Shown: positions 30,466-41,694, numbered from the stretch's first letter. The stretch is DNA of 48,283 nt from Chloroflexota bacterium (GCA_025935925.1 JAICUI010000017.1:1-48283), one strand, 5' to 3'. The notes: generated by a model not told the origin, from the sequence alone. Translations and numbers: made by a program.

Positions 30466-30928
30466 GCCCGGCCGACCCCGCAACGCCGGCGAGGACCGGG
30501 CCCGCAGCCGGCGCGCCGGCCGGCGGCTCGCGCTCGCGGCGGTGTTCGAGGCGGAGTTCGGACAGCGGACGGCGGACGCGATCCTCGAGCGTCACCTGGC
30601 GACCGAGGGCGACGCCGAGACGGTCGCGCTGGCGCGCGAGCTCGTCGGCAACGTCGTCGATCATCGCGACGAGCTGGACGCGCGGATCACGTCCGTCGCA
30701 CCCCAGTATCCCGTCGTCTCGCTCGCCCGGATGGACCGCGCGCTGCTCCGTTGCGGCCTATGCGAGGTGCTACACTCGCCCGCGACGCCGGCCCGGGTGG
30801 CCATAGCCGAATGGGTCGAGCTCGCTCGAACGTACTCCGGCGATCCGATGCGACGGCTCATGAACGGCGTCCTGGGGCGTGTCGCCCGGGACTTGGATGC
30901 ATCCCGACGGGACAACACCCCGGTTTGA
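30449..30928 (+). CDS. nusB: Transcription antitermination factor NusB
   Basis: RNA-binding factor that works with NusE (S10) in rRNA antitermination. 159 aa, all-helical: [20 protein letters not shown] at the start, [19 protein letters not shown], then [39 protein letters not shown] and [12 protein letters not shown]. Complete; the final [10 protein letters not shown] is a short tail. ATG overlaps the preceding gene and has no clear ribosome binding site. Codons 107-109 contain TGCTACACT, a promoter-like element that uses a rare CTA leucine codon. Confidence 0.93.
   Translation: MASGPEPGRPRNAGEDRARSRRAGRRLALAAVFEAEFGQRTADAILERHLATEGDAETVALARELVGNVVDHRDELDARITSVAPQYPVVSLARMDRALLRCGLCEVLHSPATPARVAIAEWVELARTYSGDPMRRLMNGVLGRVARDLDASRRDNTPV
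30771..30776 (+). promoter_or_regulatory. Intragenic extended -10 within nusB, likely for acpP
   Basis: TGC-TACACT, identical to the element before rpsB. It sits inside the nusB coding region, 164 nt before acpP. The codon CTA it requires is very unusual in this G+C-rich sequence, which hints that the promoter is under selection. Confidence 0.45.
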
Positions 30929-30939
30929 GGAGGGAGTCA

Positions 30940-31176
30940 GTGGCCACCACCTACGATCGGCTGAAGAAGATCGTCATCGAGCAGCTGGGTGTCGACGAGG
31001 CGGAAGTGACCCCGGAGGCCTCGTTCGTCGACGATCTGAACGCCGACTCCCTGGACCTCGTCGAGCTCATCATGAGCCTCGAGGAGGAGTTCGGGACGGA
31101 GATCTCGGACGAGGACGCCGAGAAGATCCGCACCGTGCAGGACGCCGTCGACTACATCGACGAGCGGTCGTCCTAG
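30940..31176 (+). CDS. acpP: Acyl carrier protein
   Basis: Carries growing acyl chains on 4'-phosphopantetheine in fatty acid synthesis. 78 aa, acidic, four helices: [20 protein letters not shown], then [20 protein letters not shown] with the attachment Ser in [20 protein letters not shown] and [11 protein letters not shown] at 30940 with GAGGAGGGA (30927-30935) 4 nt upstream, the strongest ribosome binding site nearby and in keeping with an abundant protein. plsX-acpP-rnc order is usual. Confidence 0.97.
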   Translation: MATTYDRLKKIVIEQLGVDEAEVTPEASFVDDLNADSLDLVELIMSLEEEFGTEISDEDAEKIRTVQDAVDYIDERSS

Positions 31177-31196
31177 GCGGCCCCTCCCGGGGCGAC

Positions 31197-32069
31197 ATGC
31201 ACCTGGCCGACGCGCTGATCGAGCGCCTCGGGCTCCCCATCCGCGATCGCGACCTGCTCGCGCAGGCGCTCGTCCACAGCAGCTGGCTCCACGAGCATCC
31301 TGACGCGGCGCGTGGCCACAACGAGCGGCTCGAGTTCCTGGGTGACGCGGTGGTGAGCCTCGCCATCTCCGAGTTCCTGTACCGGCGCCATCCCGCCGAC
31401 GACGAGGGCGTCCTGTCCGCGCGCCGCGCGTCGATCGTCTCGACGCCGGGCCTCGCGCACCTCGCCGCCCGGCTCGATCTCGGCTCGTTCCTGCTCCTCG
31501 GCGAGGGCGAGGCGCAGCGCGGTGGGCGCGTCCGCCCGTCCCTGCTCGCCTCGGCGTTCGAGGCCCTGATGGGCGCGATCTACCTGGACCTCGGCTGGGA
31601 CGCCGCGCGCGACTGGATCCACGCGTGGGCGGCGGACGAGCTGACGGCCGACGCCGCGATCACGACGCTCAAGAGTCCCAAGAGCCGGCTCCAGGAGCAC
31701 ACGCAACGGATCTCGGGCGACCGCCCGGTCTACCACCTCGTCGAGGCCGTCGGGCCGGACCACGAGAAGCAGTTCCGGATCGAGGTCGCCGTCGACGGGC
31801 GGGTGCTCGGCGTCGGCGAGGGGCCGTCGCGCCGGGTCGCCGAGACCTCCGCCGCCGCGCAGGCGCTCGACGCCCTCCGCGAGGAGCGGCTCGCGGCGCG
31901 GGCCGCGCGGCTCGCGGCTGCCGCCGACGCACGGGACGCCGCGACCGACATGGCGGAGGCGGCCGCGGCCCAGCGCGATGCGGCCGACGCCGAGCTCGAG
32001 GCCGGGCGCGCGATCGACACCCTCGTCTCCGCCGAGCGAGAGCGCGACGCCGCCGGCCGCGGCTCGTGA
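31197..32069 (+). CDS. rnc: Ribonuclease III with a helical C-terminal extension
   Basis: Double-stranded RNA endonuclease for rRNA and mRNA processing. 290 aa: catalytic domain (1-150) with QALVHSSWLHEHPD, the signature HNERLEFLGDAVVSLAISEF (metal-binding Glu/Asp), and LLASAFEALMGAIYLDLG. The dsRNA-binding domain follows (about 158-225; SPKSRLQEHTQ, FRIEVAVDGRVLGVGEG, RRVAETSAAAQALDAL). After this come about 60 residues of Ala/Glu/Asp/Arg-rich helix, longer than the usual RNase III of about 230 residues. ATG 20 nt after acpP. GTGA overlap with smc. Confidence 0.95.
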   Translation: MHLADALIERLGLPIRDRDLLAQALVHSSWLHEHPDAARGHNERLEFLGDAVVSLAISEFLYRRHPADDEGVLSARRASIVSTPGLAHLAARLDLGSFLLLGEGEAQRGGRVRPSLLASAFEALMGAIYLDLGWDAARDWIHAWAADELTADAAITTLKSPKSRLQEHTQRISGDRPVYHLVEAVGPDHEKQFRIEVAVDGRVLGVGEGPSRRVAETSAAAQALDALREERLAARAARLAAAADARDAATDMAEAAAAQRDAADAELEAGRAIDTLVSAERERDAAGRGS

Positions 32070-35000
32070 CCGGTCCCGCGCGGCTCCTCGGCCTCCGCGT
32101 CCAGGGGTTCAAGTCGTTCGCGGAGCGGACGCTCGTCGAGTTCGGGCCCGGGATCAGCGCCGTCGTGGGACCGAACGGGTCCGGCAAGTCGAACCTCGCG
32201 GACGCGCTGCGGTGGGCGCTCGGCGAGCAGGGCCGCTCGCTCCGCATCCGGCGCAGCGAGGACGTGATCTGGGCGGGCTCCGAGAAGCGCTCGGCGCAGG
32301 GCATGGCCGATGTCGTGCTGGTGCTCGACAACGCCGATGCGCTGCTCCCGGTCGAGTACTCGGTCGTCGAGGTCGAGCGGCGGTTGTATCGGTCCGGCGA
32401 GAACGACTACCTGCTGAACCGGCAGCGGGTCCGGCTGCGCGACCTCGCGGACCTGCTCGACAGCGCGAACCTCGCCGAGAACGCGTTCCTGTTCATCGGC
32501 CAGGGGATGGTCGACCAGGCCCTCGCGTTGCGGCCCGAGGAGCGACGGCCGCTGTTCGAGGAGGTCGCGGGCGTGCGGCGCCACGAGCGGCGCCGGCGCA
32601 AGGCCGAGGAGCAGCTGGCCGAGGCCGAGGGCAACCTCGCGCGGGTCGAGGACATCCTGGCGGAGCTCCGGCCGCAGGCGCGCCGGCTCGGTCAGCTCGC
32701 GGAGCAGCAGGCGACGCGGAGCACCGCCGGCGAGGAGCTGGCGGCGGCGCTGATCGCCGCGGCGCACGCCCGGTGGCACGAGGCCGCGGTCCGCGCGGCG
32801 GCGGCCGACCGGCGGCGCGACGGCCTGCGCCTCGAGACGGAGCGCTCGCTGGAGGCGCTCGAGGCGGCCGAGGCCAGCGTCGGCTCGGTCGCGGCCTCGA
32901 TGGCGGCGCGCGCCGAGGCCGAGCGCGAGGCGCGGATCATCCACGAGGCGGCTCGCGCCGCGCTCACCGACCTGGGACTGCGCGAGGCGAGGGCCGCGGG
33001 CGAGCTCGGATCGGCGGCGCGTGACCGCCAGCGGCTCGCCGAGGAGCGGGCGGCGGCGGAGGCCGATCTCGCTTCGCACCGCCGCACGCTCGCGGAGCCC
33101 GTCCCGGAGCCGGACCTCGAGCTCGAGGCGGCGCTCGCCGAGGCCGACCGCGCCCTCGGCGAGGCGCTGGCCGAGCTCGGCGCGCTGCGGGCGGCGTCAC
33201 GGGCGCGCGGCGACGAGCTCGCGGCGCTGCGCCGCGCCGAGGCCGCCCGGACGGCCGAGGCCGAGACGGCGCGGCGGCGGCATGCCGACGCCCAGCGGAG
33301 AGCAGCCGAGGAGCGAGCACGCGCGAGCGAGGCGGCGTCGCGGCGGCAGACGCTCGAGGGGCGGCACGCCGAAGCCCTCGCGACCCTGGGGGCCACGACC
33401 GAGGCCGAGGCGGTCGCTGCCGCGGCCCGCGAGGCCGCGCGCGCCGCGGCCGATGCGGCAGATGGGACGCGGACCGCCGTCGCGGAGCGCGCCGCGCGGG
33501 CCGGGTCGCTCCTCGCCGGTGCGCGGGGCCGGTTGGAGCAGGTGAGCGCGCAGATCGATGAAGAGGAGCGGCGCGGGATCGCCCGCACGGCACGCCGGCT
33601 CGGCGGTCGACGGGTCGACGAGGACCTGGGCGTCGAACCATCGCTGCGTCCCGCCGTCGAGGCGGCGCTCGGCGACCTGGCGCGCGCGTATCTGCTCGAC
33701 CGTCGCCACGCGGACGAGCTCGCCGGCGAGCGCGGCCACGTCATCGTCCGGGAACGCCTCGCCGGAACGGGACCGGGCGCCTCGAACGCCGAGACGCGGC
33801 GCGTGGAGGATGCGGTCGCCGCCGTGGGCGGTGGCCGCCTCGCGGACGCCGTCCGGCGCGATCCCCATGAGGTCGTGCGGCCGCTGCTCGCGAGAGCCGC
33901 CTGGGTGCCCGACCTCGCGGCCGCGCTCCGGCTCCAGGAGGCGCTCCCCGCGGGCTGGATCGCCGTGACGCGGGACGGATCCGCGGTGGTCGACGCCGTC
34001 GCGCTCCGGCTCGGGCGCGGCGACGCGCCGCTGGAGCGGCGCGCGGAGGCCGACCGGCTGGCGCGCGAGCTTGCCGCGCTCGAGGACGAGTCCGCGTCGG
34101 CGAACCGCGAAGCGTCGGCGGCGGCGGCGGCCGCGACGGCCGCGCGCGCCGCGCTCGAGCGCGCACGGGCCGAGGAGTCGGCCGCGGTCGCGGCGCGCCG
34201 TCGCGCGGAAGACGCCGAACGATCGCTGGGCCGCGACACCGAGGCGGCCGCTCGCGAGGCTGCGTGGCACGCGGCGCAGGCGGAACGGCTCGCCGCCGAT
34301 GCCGAGCGCGCCACGGCGTCCCTCGAGGCGCTCGAGGCGTCGTCGGCCGCCGACGAGGCCGGAGCGGGTGCCGGCGCCGGCGAGACGGCCGATCGCGAAG
34401 CGATTGGCGCCTGGGAGGCACGCGCGACGGAGCTGCGCGCCCGCCGGGATCGCCTCGGGGCCGATGCTGCCGCCGGTGACCAGGCGCGACGGACCGCCGA
34501 TTCCCGGCGCGCGCGCGCCGAGGCCGCCGTCGCGATGGCGACCGAGCGAGCGGCCGCGACCGACCGCGAGCTCGCCGCGCTCGCGGATCGCGAGCGCCAG
34601 GCGACCGCGGAGCGGGACGCCGTCGCCACGGAGCTTGCGGCGGCAGTGAGCCGCGAGGCCGCTGGACGCGACGCGCTCGAGGCGCTCCTCGCCGACGACC
34701 GGGCCGAGCGCGCGCGCCTGGCGGAAGCGGAGCGCGAGGCGACCGCCTCGCGGGAGCGGTTGCGCGCGGCGGACGACCGCGCACGTGCCGCGGACGTCGA
34801 GGCGCTCCAGGCACGAATCTCGCTCGATGCGCTCCGCGAGCAGCTCCTCGTGGAGCTCGCCGGGCTGGGCGAGGTCGGTGTCCGACACCTTGTCGACGCA
34901 GCACACGAGGGCGCACCCGACGCCGACGCCGTGACGACCGCCGTGTCCGTGCCGCGACCCGCCGACCTCGCCCCGAGCGGCGATCCGACGGACGCTGCCG

Positions 35001-35800
35001 AGGCGCCAAACGACGCCGACGCCGACAGCGCGCCCCTCGAGGCCGCACTGGACCGCCTCGCCCAGCGCTGGGCGTCCGACGCGCCCGCGCTGGAGGCGCC
35101 GTCGCCGGGCCGCCTCGCGACGCTCCGCCGGCGGTTCCACGAGCTCGGCGCCGCGAACCCGTTCGCGGTCGACGAGTACCGCGCCGTCAAGGATCGGCTC
35201 GAGACCCTCGACGCCCAGGATCGCGACCTGCGCGACGCGATCGCGCGCACGCGCTCGCTCATCGCCGATCTCGACGCCCTCATCGCAACCCAGTTCCGGA
35301 CGACGTTCGCGGCGCTCGAGGTGGCCTTCGACGCCCGGTTCCGGCAGCTGTTCGGCGGCGGGTTCGCGAAGCTCGTGCTGACCGATCCCGAGGACCTCGG
35401 GGCGACGGGCATCGAGATCACCGCCCGGCCTCCCGGGAAGAAGCCGCAGGCGCTCGCGATGCTGTCGGGCGGCGAGCGCGCGCTCACGGCGGTCGCGCTG
35501 CTGTTCGCGATGCTCGAGGTCCGGCCGGCGCCGTTCTGCGTGCTCGACGAGGTGGACGCCGCCCTCGACGAGGCCAACGTCGGCCGGTTCACGGACGCGC
35601 TGCGGGCGCTGGCCCGCCAGACCCAGTTCATCGTGATCACCCACAACCGCGGCACGATCGAGGCGGCCGATGCCCTGTACGGGGTGACGGTCGGGGACGA
35701 CTCGGTCAGCCGCGTCATCAGCCTGCGGCTCGACGAGGCCCAGGCGATCGCCAGCCACCGCCGGACCGACGCCTCGCCGGTCCTCGGCGGCGTGGGCTGA
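32066..35800 (+). CDS. smc: Chromosome partition protein Smc
   Basis: Condensin ATPase that compacts and separates chromosomes with ScpA/ScpB. 1244 aa: N-terminal head with RLLGLRVQGFKSFAERTLVE and P-loop VVGPNGSGKSNLADALRW (about 35), AFLFIGQGMVDQALALRPEE (Q-loop side), long Ala/Glu/Arg coiled coil (about 170-505), hinge (about 510-640; GGRRVDEDLGVEPSLRPAVE), return coil with Ala-rich low complexity, and C-terminal head with AMLSGGERALTAVALLFAML (signature, about 1133) and FCVLDEVDAALDEANVGRF (Walker B, about 1157). Complete. A 50-residue acidic, Pro-rich insertion lies around 955-1000. GTG overlaps rnc. Confidence 0.97.
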   Translation: MTGPARLLGLRVQGFKSFAERTLVEFGPGISAVVGPNGSGKSNLADALRWALGEQGRSLRIRRSEDVIWAGSEKRSAQGMADVVLVLDNADALLPVEYSVVEVERRLYRSGENDYLLNRQRVRLRDLADLLDSANLAENAFLFIGQGMVDQALALRPEERRPLFEEVAGVRRHERRRRKAEEQLAEAEGNLARVEDILAELRPQARRLGQLAEQQATRSTAGEELAAALIAAAHARWHEAAVRAAAADRRRDGLRLETERSLEALEAAEASVGSVAASMAARAEAEREARIIHEAARAALTDLGLREARAAGELGSAARDRQRLAEERAAAEADLASHRRTLAEPVPEPDLELEAALAEADRALGEALAELGALRAASRARGDELAALRRAEAARTAEAETARRRHADAQRRAAEERARASEAASRRQTLEGRHAEALATLGATTEAEAVAAAAREAARAAADAADGTRTAVAERAARAGSLLAGARGRLEQVSAQIDEEERRGIARTARRLGGRRVDEDLGVEPSLRPAVEAALGDLARAYLLDRRHADELAGERGHVIVRERLAGTGPGASNAETRRVEDAVAAVGGGRLADAVRRDPHEVVRPLLARAAWVPDLAAALRLQEALPAGWIAVTRDGSAVVDAVALRLGRGDAPLERRAEADRLARELAALEDESASANREASAAAAAATAARAALERARAEESAAVAARRRAEDAERSLGRDTEAAAREAAWHAAQAERLAADAERATASLEALEASSAADEAGAGAGAGETADREAIGAWEARATELRARRDRLGADAAAGDQARRTADSRRARAEAAVAMATERAAATDRELAALADRERQATAERDAVATELAAAVSREAAGRDALEALLADDRAERARLAEAEREATASRERLRAADDRARAADVEALQARISLDALREQLLVELAGLGEVGVRHLVDAAHEGAPDADAVTTAVSVPRPADLAPSGDPTDAAEAPNDADADSAPLEAALDRLAQRWASDAPALEAPSPGRLATLRRRFHELGAANPFAVDEYRAVKDRLETLDAQDRDLRDAIARTRSLIADLDALIATQFRTTFAALEVAFDARFRQLFGGGFAKLVLTDPEDLGATGIEITARPPGKKPQALAMLSGGERALTAVALLFAMLEVRPAPFCVLDEVDAALDEANVGRFTDALRALARQTQFIVITHNRGTIEAADALYGVTVGDDSVSRVISLRLDEAQAIASHRRTDASPVLGGVG

Positions 35801-35812
35801 CGGGAGGTCGCC

Positions 35813-37072
35813 GTGCGCTTCTTCCGCCGTGGACAGCCGCAGCCCGACGACCGCCCGGCCGACGAGCCCAAGGCGCCGCCCGAGGACGCCGAGACCACGA
35901 CGGTGACGACGACCGACCCGACGGAGCCCGCGGAACCCGGCGAGCCCGGCGAGCGCGCCGAGCCTGCTGCAACGACGACCGGGGCCCCCGATGACGACGC
36001 CGACGACCTGATCGGCGACGAGTGGGCGGTGCCGGCCGAGGCGGGACCCGAGCCGCCGCCGCTCCGCCTGCCGCCGGACCCGGTGCCCGGGATCGTCTCC
36101 GGACAGCAGCCTGAGCCCGTCGTCCAGTGGGCCTGGGGCGCGGACTACAGCGCCGAGAGGGCCGACGAGGCGCGCCGCGAGCGCGAGCGCGAGCAGCTCG
36201 AGCAGGGCCTGGAGAAATCGCGCACCGGGTTCGGGGCACGGCTCCTCGGCGCGCTGGGACGCGGCGGGACCGTCGACTGGGAGGAGGTCGAGGAGACGCT
36301 GATCACCGGCGACGTCGGCGCGGCGCTCTCGATGGACCTCGTCGAGCGGGCGCGCCGCCGGCGTGACCTCGACGCCCCCGAGGCGATCCGTGCGGAGCTC
36401 GCCGCGCTCCTCGCCAGCCGCGATGCGGAGCACTGGGAGCCCGTACCGGCGGCCGAGGGCGCGCCGGCGATCGTGCTCGTGGTCGGCGTGAACGGGACCG
36501 GCAAGACGACGACGATCGGCAAGCTCGCGGCGCGCGAGCGGGCCAACGACCGGCGCGTGGTGCTCGCCGCCGCCGACACGTTCCGCGCGGCGGCGATCGA
36601 CCAGCTCCGCATCTGGGCGCAGCGCACGAACTCCGAGATCGTCGCCCACGCCCCCAACGCCGACCCGGCGGCCGTCGTGTTCGACGCGCTCGACGCCGCC
36701 GTCGCCCGCCGTGCCGACATCGTGATCGCCGACACGGCCGGCCGGCTGCACACCAAGTCGAACCTCATGGACGAGCTGGCCAAGGTCCGCCGCGTCATCG
36801 ACAAGCGGATCCCGGGCGCGCGCGTGGAGACGTTCTTCGTGCTCGACGCCACGACGGGCCAGAACGGGCTCGCGCAGGCAAAGGCGTTCCACGGCGCGGT
36901 CGGGCTCACGGGCGTGGTGCTGACGAAGCTCGATTCGACGGCGAAGGGCGGCATCGTGTTCGCGATCGAGCACGACCTCGGCGTCCCGGTGCGGTTCGTC
37001 GGGGTGGGGGAGCAGGCGGACGACCTCCTCCCGTTCGACCCGCAGTCGTTCGTCGAGGCGCTCTTCGAATAG
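35813..37072 (+). CDS. ftsY: Signal recognition particle receptor FtsY
   Basis: SRP-receptor GTPase that docks ribosome-SRP complexes at the membrane. 419 aa: acidic, Thr/Pro/Glu-rich N-terminal A domain (1-115), N domain (about 125-215; GFGARLLGALGRGG, EEVEETLITGDVGAALSMDL), G domain with VVGVNGTGKTTTIGKLAA, LAAADTFRAAAIDQL, IVIADTAGRLHTKSNLMDEL, VLTKLDSTAKGGIVFAI and VPVRFVGVGEQADDLLPFDP. Complete. GTG start with GGGAGG 5 nt upstream. smc-ftsY order is conserved; its partner Ffh is encoded 1.5 kb further on. Convergent with the MFS gene, 3 nt between stops. Confidence 0.97.
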   Translation: MRFFRRGQPQPDDRPADEPKAPPEDAETTTVTTTDPTEPAEPGEPGERAEPAATTTGAPDDDADDLIGDEWAVPAEAGPEPPPLRLPPDPVPGIVSGQQPEPVVQWAWGADYSAERADEARREREREQLEQGLEKSRTGFGARLLGALGRGGTVDWEEVEETLITGDVGAALSMDLVERARRRRDLDAPEAIRAELAALLASRDAEHWEPVPAAEGAPAIVLVVGVNGTGKTTTIGKLAARERANDRRVVLAAADTFRAAAIDQLRIWAQRTNSEIVAHAPNADPAAVVFDALDAAVARRADIVIADTAGRLHTKSNLMDELAKVRRVIDKRIPGARVETFFVLDATTGQNGLAQAKAFHGAVGLTGVVLTKLDSTAKGGIVFAIEHDLGVPVRFVGVGEQADDLLPFDPQSFVEALFE

Positions 37073-37075
37073 GCG

Positions 37076-38374
37076 CTATCGCTCGCGCCGGCCCATGTGC
37101 CGGACCGGCGAGGACCACAGCCCGATCGCGCCGACGACGGCGAAGGCGGGTGCGAGGAAGGCGGCGACGCGCAGGCCGACGGCCTCGCCGACGAGGCCGC
37201 CGAGGATGGTCCCGCCGAGCTGCGCGATGACCATGACGACGCGGACGGTCGCGTTGACCCGGCCCAGGTGCCGGTCGCCGACACGCGACTGGCGCATCGA
37301 CAGCTCCGTCACGTCGAACACGGTGACGGCGGTGTCGCCGATGAGCTGCTGGCCGACGAGGAACGCCACGGCAACGAGCGGCGCGCCGGCGGGCGCGAGC
37401 GGGATGAGCAGGTTGCCGACGCCTGCCATCAGCAGCGACCCGACGACCAGCGGGCCGAGCCCGAACCGGGCTGCCGCCCGCGCGGCGAGCAGCGCACCGA
37501 TCAGCGACCCGAACCCGCCGAGCGCCGCGACGACGCCGATGACGGCCGCATCGAGCCGCAGCTCGCCGTTCGCGAACAGCAGCCACGTCGAGCCGAACAC
37601 GCCCCACATTGCCGACAGCCCGATCGTGCCCCACAGCAGCCCGCGCAGGATGGGGTCGTGGGCGACGACGCGCATCCCGGCCGCGATCTCCGTCACGATC
37701 GGCTCGCGCTCCTCGGGCGGCGGCGGCGCCGGCTCCGGCCGTCGGATCGCCCCGAGCAGCCCGGCCGACGCGACGAACGACGCGGCATCGATGAGGATCG
37801 CGATCGGGGCCGTCAGCGCCTGGACGAGGAACCCGGCGGCGCCGAACGCGACGAACTCGACGGCGCTCGAGGTCGCGGCGAGCGCACCGTTCGCGCGCAC
37901 GAGATCGCGCCTCGGGACCACCGTCGGCAGGTACGCCTTGTCGGCCACGTCGAAGAACGTCGTGCACACCGCGGCGACGCTCGCGACGAGGAACACCTGC
38001 GCCAGCGAGAGCCAGCCGCCGACGGCCGCGACCGGGATCGAGCCGAGCAGCACCGCCCGCCCGACGTCGGCCCAGATCATCAGCGGCCGGCGTCGCAGCC
38101 GGTCGACCCACGCGCCCGCGACGAACCCGACGAGCAACGCGGCGACGAGCTCCAGCGCGCGCAGGATCGCGACCTCGATCGGGCCCGCGTGCAGCGTCTC
38201 GATGGCCACGAACGGCAGCGCGATCCGGGTGACGAACGACCCGAAGACCGAGATCGTCGCTGCCGTCCACACGAGCACGAACGCGCGGTTGCGGCGCAGC
38301 GGCGGCGTCGTCCCGCCGTCGACAGGCGGCGGCGGCGTGGGCGCCTCGGGCTCGGCCAACGGCTGTGCGGTCAT
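37076..38374 (-). CDS. MFS transporter (DHA3-like drug/solute exporter)
   Basis: 432 aa, about 12 membrane segments: FVLVWTAATISVFGSFVTRI, LELVAALLVGFVAGAWVDRL with the MFS loop motif DRLRRRPLMIWAD, then FLVASVAAVCTTFFDVADKA, and VVAALGGFGSLIGALLAARA in the second half. The pattern (FDVADKAYLPTVVPRRDLVRANG) fits the MFS_3/DHA3 group, mostly exporters; the substrate is unknown. ATG at 38374: an upstream ATG at 38434 would lie before the likely start site, and TACCCT lies only 6 nt before 38374 (leaderless-type). Sits alone on the minus strand between ftsY and ffh. Confidence 0.87.
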   Translation of the reverse strand: MTAQPLAEPEAPTPPPPVDGGTTPPLRRNRAFVLVWTAATISVFGSFVTRIALPFVAIETLHAGPIEVAILRALELVAALLVGFVAGAWVDRLRRRPLMIWADVGRAVLLGSIPVAAVGGWLSLAQVFLVASVAAVCTTFFDVADKAYLPTVVPRRDLVRANGALAATSSAVEFVAFGAAGFLVQALTAPIAILIDAASFVASAGLLGAIRRPEPAPPPPEEREPIVTEIAAGMRVVAHDPILRGLLWGTIGLSAMWGVFGSTWLLFANGELRLDAAVIGVVAALGGFGSLIGALLAARAAARFGLGPLVVGSLLMAGVGNLLIPLAPAGAPLVAVAFLVGQQLIGDTAVTVFDVTELSMRQSRVGDRHLGRVNATVRVVMVIAQLGGTILGGLVGEAVGLRVAAFLAPAFAVVGAIGLWSSPVRHMGRRER

Positions 38375-38380
38375 CGCGGG

Positions 38381-38386
38381 AGGGTA
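38381..38386 (-). promoter_or_regulatory. -10 element of the MFS gene, leaderless-type
   Basis: TACCCT on the minus strand, 6 nt before the ATG. No purine-rich ribosome binding site is present. Confidence 0.4.
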
Positions 38387-38429
38387 CACACGCGGTCGCT
38401 CGCCGAGGGCGCTCACCCGGGGCATGCCG

Positions 38430-38435
38430 TACACT
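38430..38435 (+). promoter_or_regulatory. -10 promoter of ffh
   Basis: TACACT, divergent from the MFS element 44 bp away. Leader about 80 nt. No SRP RNA-like sequence is visible in the leader. Confidence 0.5.
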
Positions 38436-38523
38436 CCGCACGCCTCGGTGTCGCCAGAACCCGCGCACCACCCGCCGGCGTCCGCCGCGCGGCATCCACC
38501 ACGTCAAGGGTCGCCGTCACCGC

Positions 38524-39858
<1,335 letters not shown>

Positions 39859-39870
39859 GGAAACGCGACG

Positions 39871-41694
39871 ATGACCGACCAGGATCCGACACAGCGCTAC
39901 GAGGCGGCTCCGACCGCGCCCGCAGCTCCGCCGCAGGCGCCCGATGCCGTGCCGGCCGCGACGCCGACGACGCCCGTCACCCCGACCCGGCGCCCGGGCC
40001 GCAGCGGCATCCGCTGGCTGCTCGCCGCGATCCTGACGGTCGCGGTCGCCGGCACGGCGGCCGCCGCGACGCTGCTCCTGACCGGCAGCTCCGGCGACCC
40101 GGCCGTGCTCGCGTGGACGCCGAGGGACAGCGTCGCCTACACCGAGCTCCGGCTGGACCTCCCGGGCGACCAGGCGGCCGAGCTCGCGAAGGTCATGCAG
40201 GCGTTCCCGGGCTTCGACGACCAGGCCGCGTTCCCGACCAAGCTCAACGAGGCCCTCGACCAGCTCGTCTCGCAGGCCAGCGACGGCAAGCAGACGTACA
40301 CGACGGACATCGCGCCGTGGTTCGGCGGGCAGCTCGCGCTGAGCATCGGCACCCTGCCCAAGGACCGCGACGCCGCCGACGCGCGCGGCCTCCTGCTGGT
40401 CGGGACCCGCGACGCCGCGAAAGCCCAGGCGTGGGCGGACGGGCTCGTTCGCGAGGACGGCGCCACGGTCACGACCGAGACCTACAACGGCGTCGCGATC
40501 ACGGTCGCCACGCCGGCCGCGAGCTCCGGCACGTCCGCGGGCGCGATGCACGACGTCAAGGCGGCGTACGCGATCCTCGGTCCGGTGCTCGCGCTCGGCG
40601 ACGAGTCGTCGGTGAAGGCGTCGATCGACACGGGCGGCAAGACCGGCCTCCCGACCGACGAGCAGTTCAAGGCCGCGGAGTCCTCGCTCAGCGACGACCG
40701 GCTCGCCTTCGGCTACGTCGACAACGCCGCGATCGTCGACGGGGTCAAGGCGCTCGCCGGCAGCGCCGCGAGCGAGATGCCGCAGCTGCCGACCGTGTTC
40801 GACACGTGGGCGGCGCCATGGACGGCCGCATCGGTCCGCGCGAAGGACAACGCGTTCGTCCTCGAGTCGCGATCGCCGCACGTCGCCGCGGCGGGGCCCG
40901 CGACGAACGCCGAGTCCAGGCTGCCCTCGTTCGTCCCGGCGACGACCGTCGCCTTTGGCGAGGGCCACGACGTCGGCGAACGGGTGCAGCGCATCCGTGA
41001 GGCCCTCGCGGCGGATCCCAAGCTCGCCGACGCGGTGAAGCAGGTGGACCAGACGCTCGCGATCGTCGGCGGCATCGACGCCATCACCGGCTGGATGGAC
41101 GAGGCGGGCGTCGCCGTCACGGCCGACGGCCAGGCGCTCAACGCCGGCGTCGTGATCACCCCGACGGACCCGGCGGCCCCACAGCGGCTGTTCGACCAGC
41201 TGAAGGCGCTCATCGCCATCGGCGGCGGCCAGGCCGGCCTCAAGACGTCCGAGCAGGACCACAACGGCACGCCGATCACGATCCTCGACCTCGGTGGCCT
41301 CGGCAGCGTGCTCGGCGCGCAGACCGGGCTCCCCGCGGGCGAGACCGCGAACGTCCAGCTCGCGTACGCGACCACCGACCAGGTCGTCGCGCTGGGCACG
41401 ACCGACTTCGTGAAGCAGGTCCTGGACACCAAGGCCGGCGGGCCGTCGCTGGCGAGCTCGGCGCGCTTCGCGTCGGCGGTCGATCGAGCCGGCCGGAGTC
41501 ACGCGGCCCTCGGCTGGGTCGACGTGAAGGGCGTCATGGCGTTCGCCGAGAGCCGGTTCAAGGACCGCATGGGCGCGAGCTACGACACCGACGTCAAACC
41601 GTTCCTGCAAGGGCTGGACAGTGTCGTCGCGACGATCGTCCCGGGCGACAGCATCGACAACGGAACCGTCATCATCAGCGTCAGCGGAGACTGA
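39871..41694 (+). CDS. DUF3352 family single-pass membrane protein
   Basis: 607 aa: a cytoplasmic Pro/Ala/Thr-rich stretch (1-45), one membrane helix (about 48-73; [20 protein letters not shown]), and a large outside domain of about 530 residues. The outside part starts [20 protein letters not shown], typical of DUF3352, and includes [47 protein letters not shown] and [18 protein letters not shown]. No catalytic motif is recognised and no function is established. It starts 12 nt after ffh with AGGGAAA in front, so it is probably co-transcribed with it. Whether this reflects a link to secretion is unknown. Confidence 0.8.
   Translation: MTDQDPTQRYEAAPTAPAAPPQAPDAVPAATPTTPVTPTRRPGRSGIRWLLAAILTVAVAGTAAAATLLLTGSSGDPAVLAWTPRDSVAYTELRLDLPGDQAAELAKVMQAFPGFDDQAAFPTKLNEALDQLVSQASDGKQTYTTDIAPWFGGQLALSIGTLPKDRDAADARGLLLVGTRDAAKAQAWADGLVREDGATVTTETYNGVAITVATPAASSGTSAGAMHDVKAAYAILGPVLALGDESSVKASIDTGGKTGLPTDEQFKAAESSLSDDRLAFGYVDNAAIVDGVKALAGSAASEMPQLPTVFDTWAAPWTAASVRAKDNAFVLESRSPHVAAAGPATNAESRLPSFVPATTVAFGEGHDVGERVQRIREALAADPKLADAVKQVDQTLAIVGGIDAITGWMDEAGVAVTADGQALNAGVVITPTDPAAPQRLFDQLKALIAIGGGQAGLKTSEQDHNGTPITILDLGGLGSVLGAQTGLPAGETANVQLAYATTDQVVALGTTDFVKQVLDTKAGGPSLASSARFASAVDRAGRSHAALGWVDVKGVMAFAESRFKDRMGASYDTDVKPFLQGLDSVVATIVPGDSIDNGTVIISVSGD

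Noticed and set aside
32800..34900. Ala/Glu/Arg repeats within smc as tandem DNA repeats
   Set aside because: They are ordinary heptad coiled-coil sequence with biased codon use; no exact long repeat was seen.
38436..38523. SRP (4.5S) RNA in the leader of ffh
   Set aside because: Considered because of the position, but the conserved GGAA/AGCA core of SRP RNA is missing.
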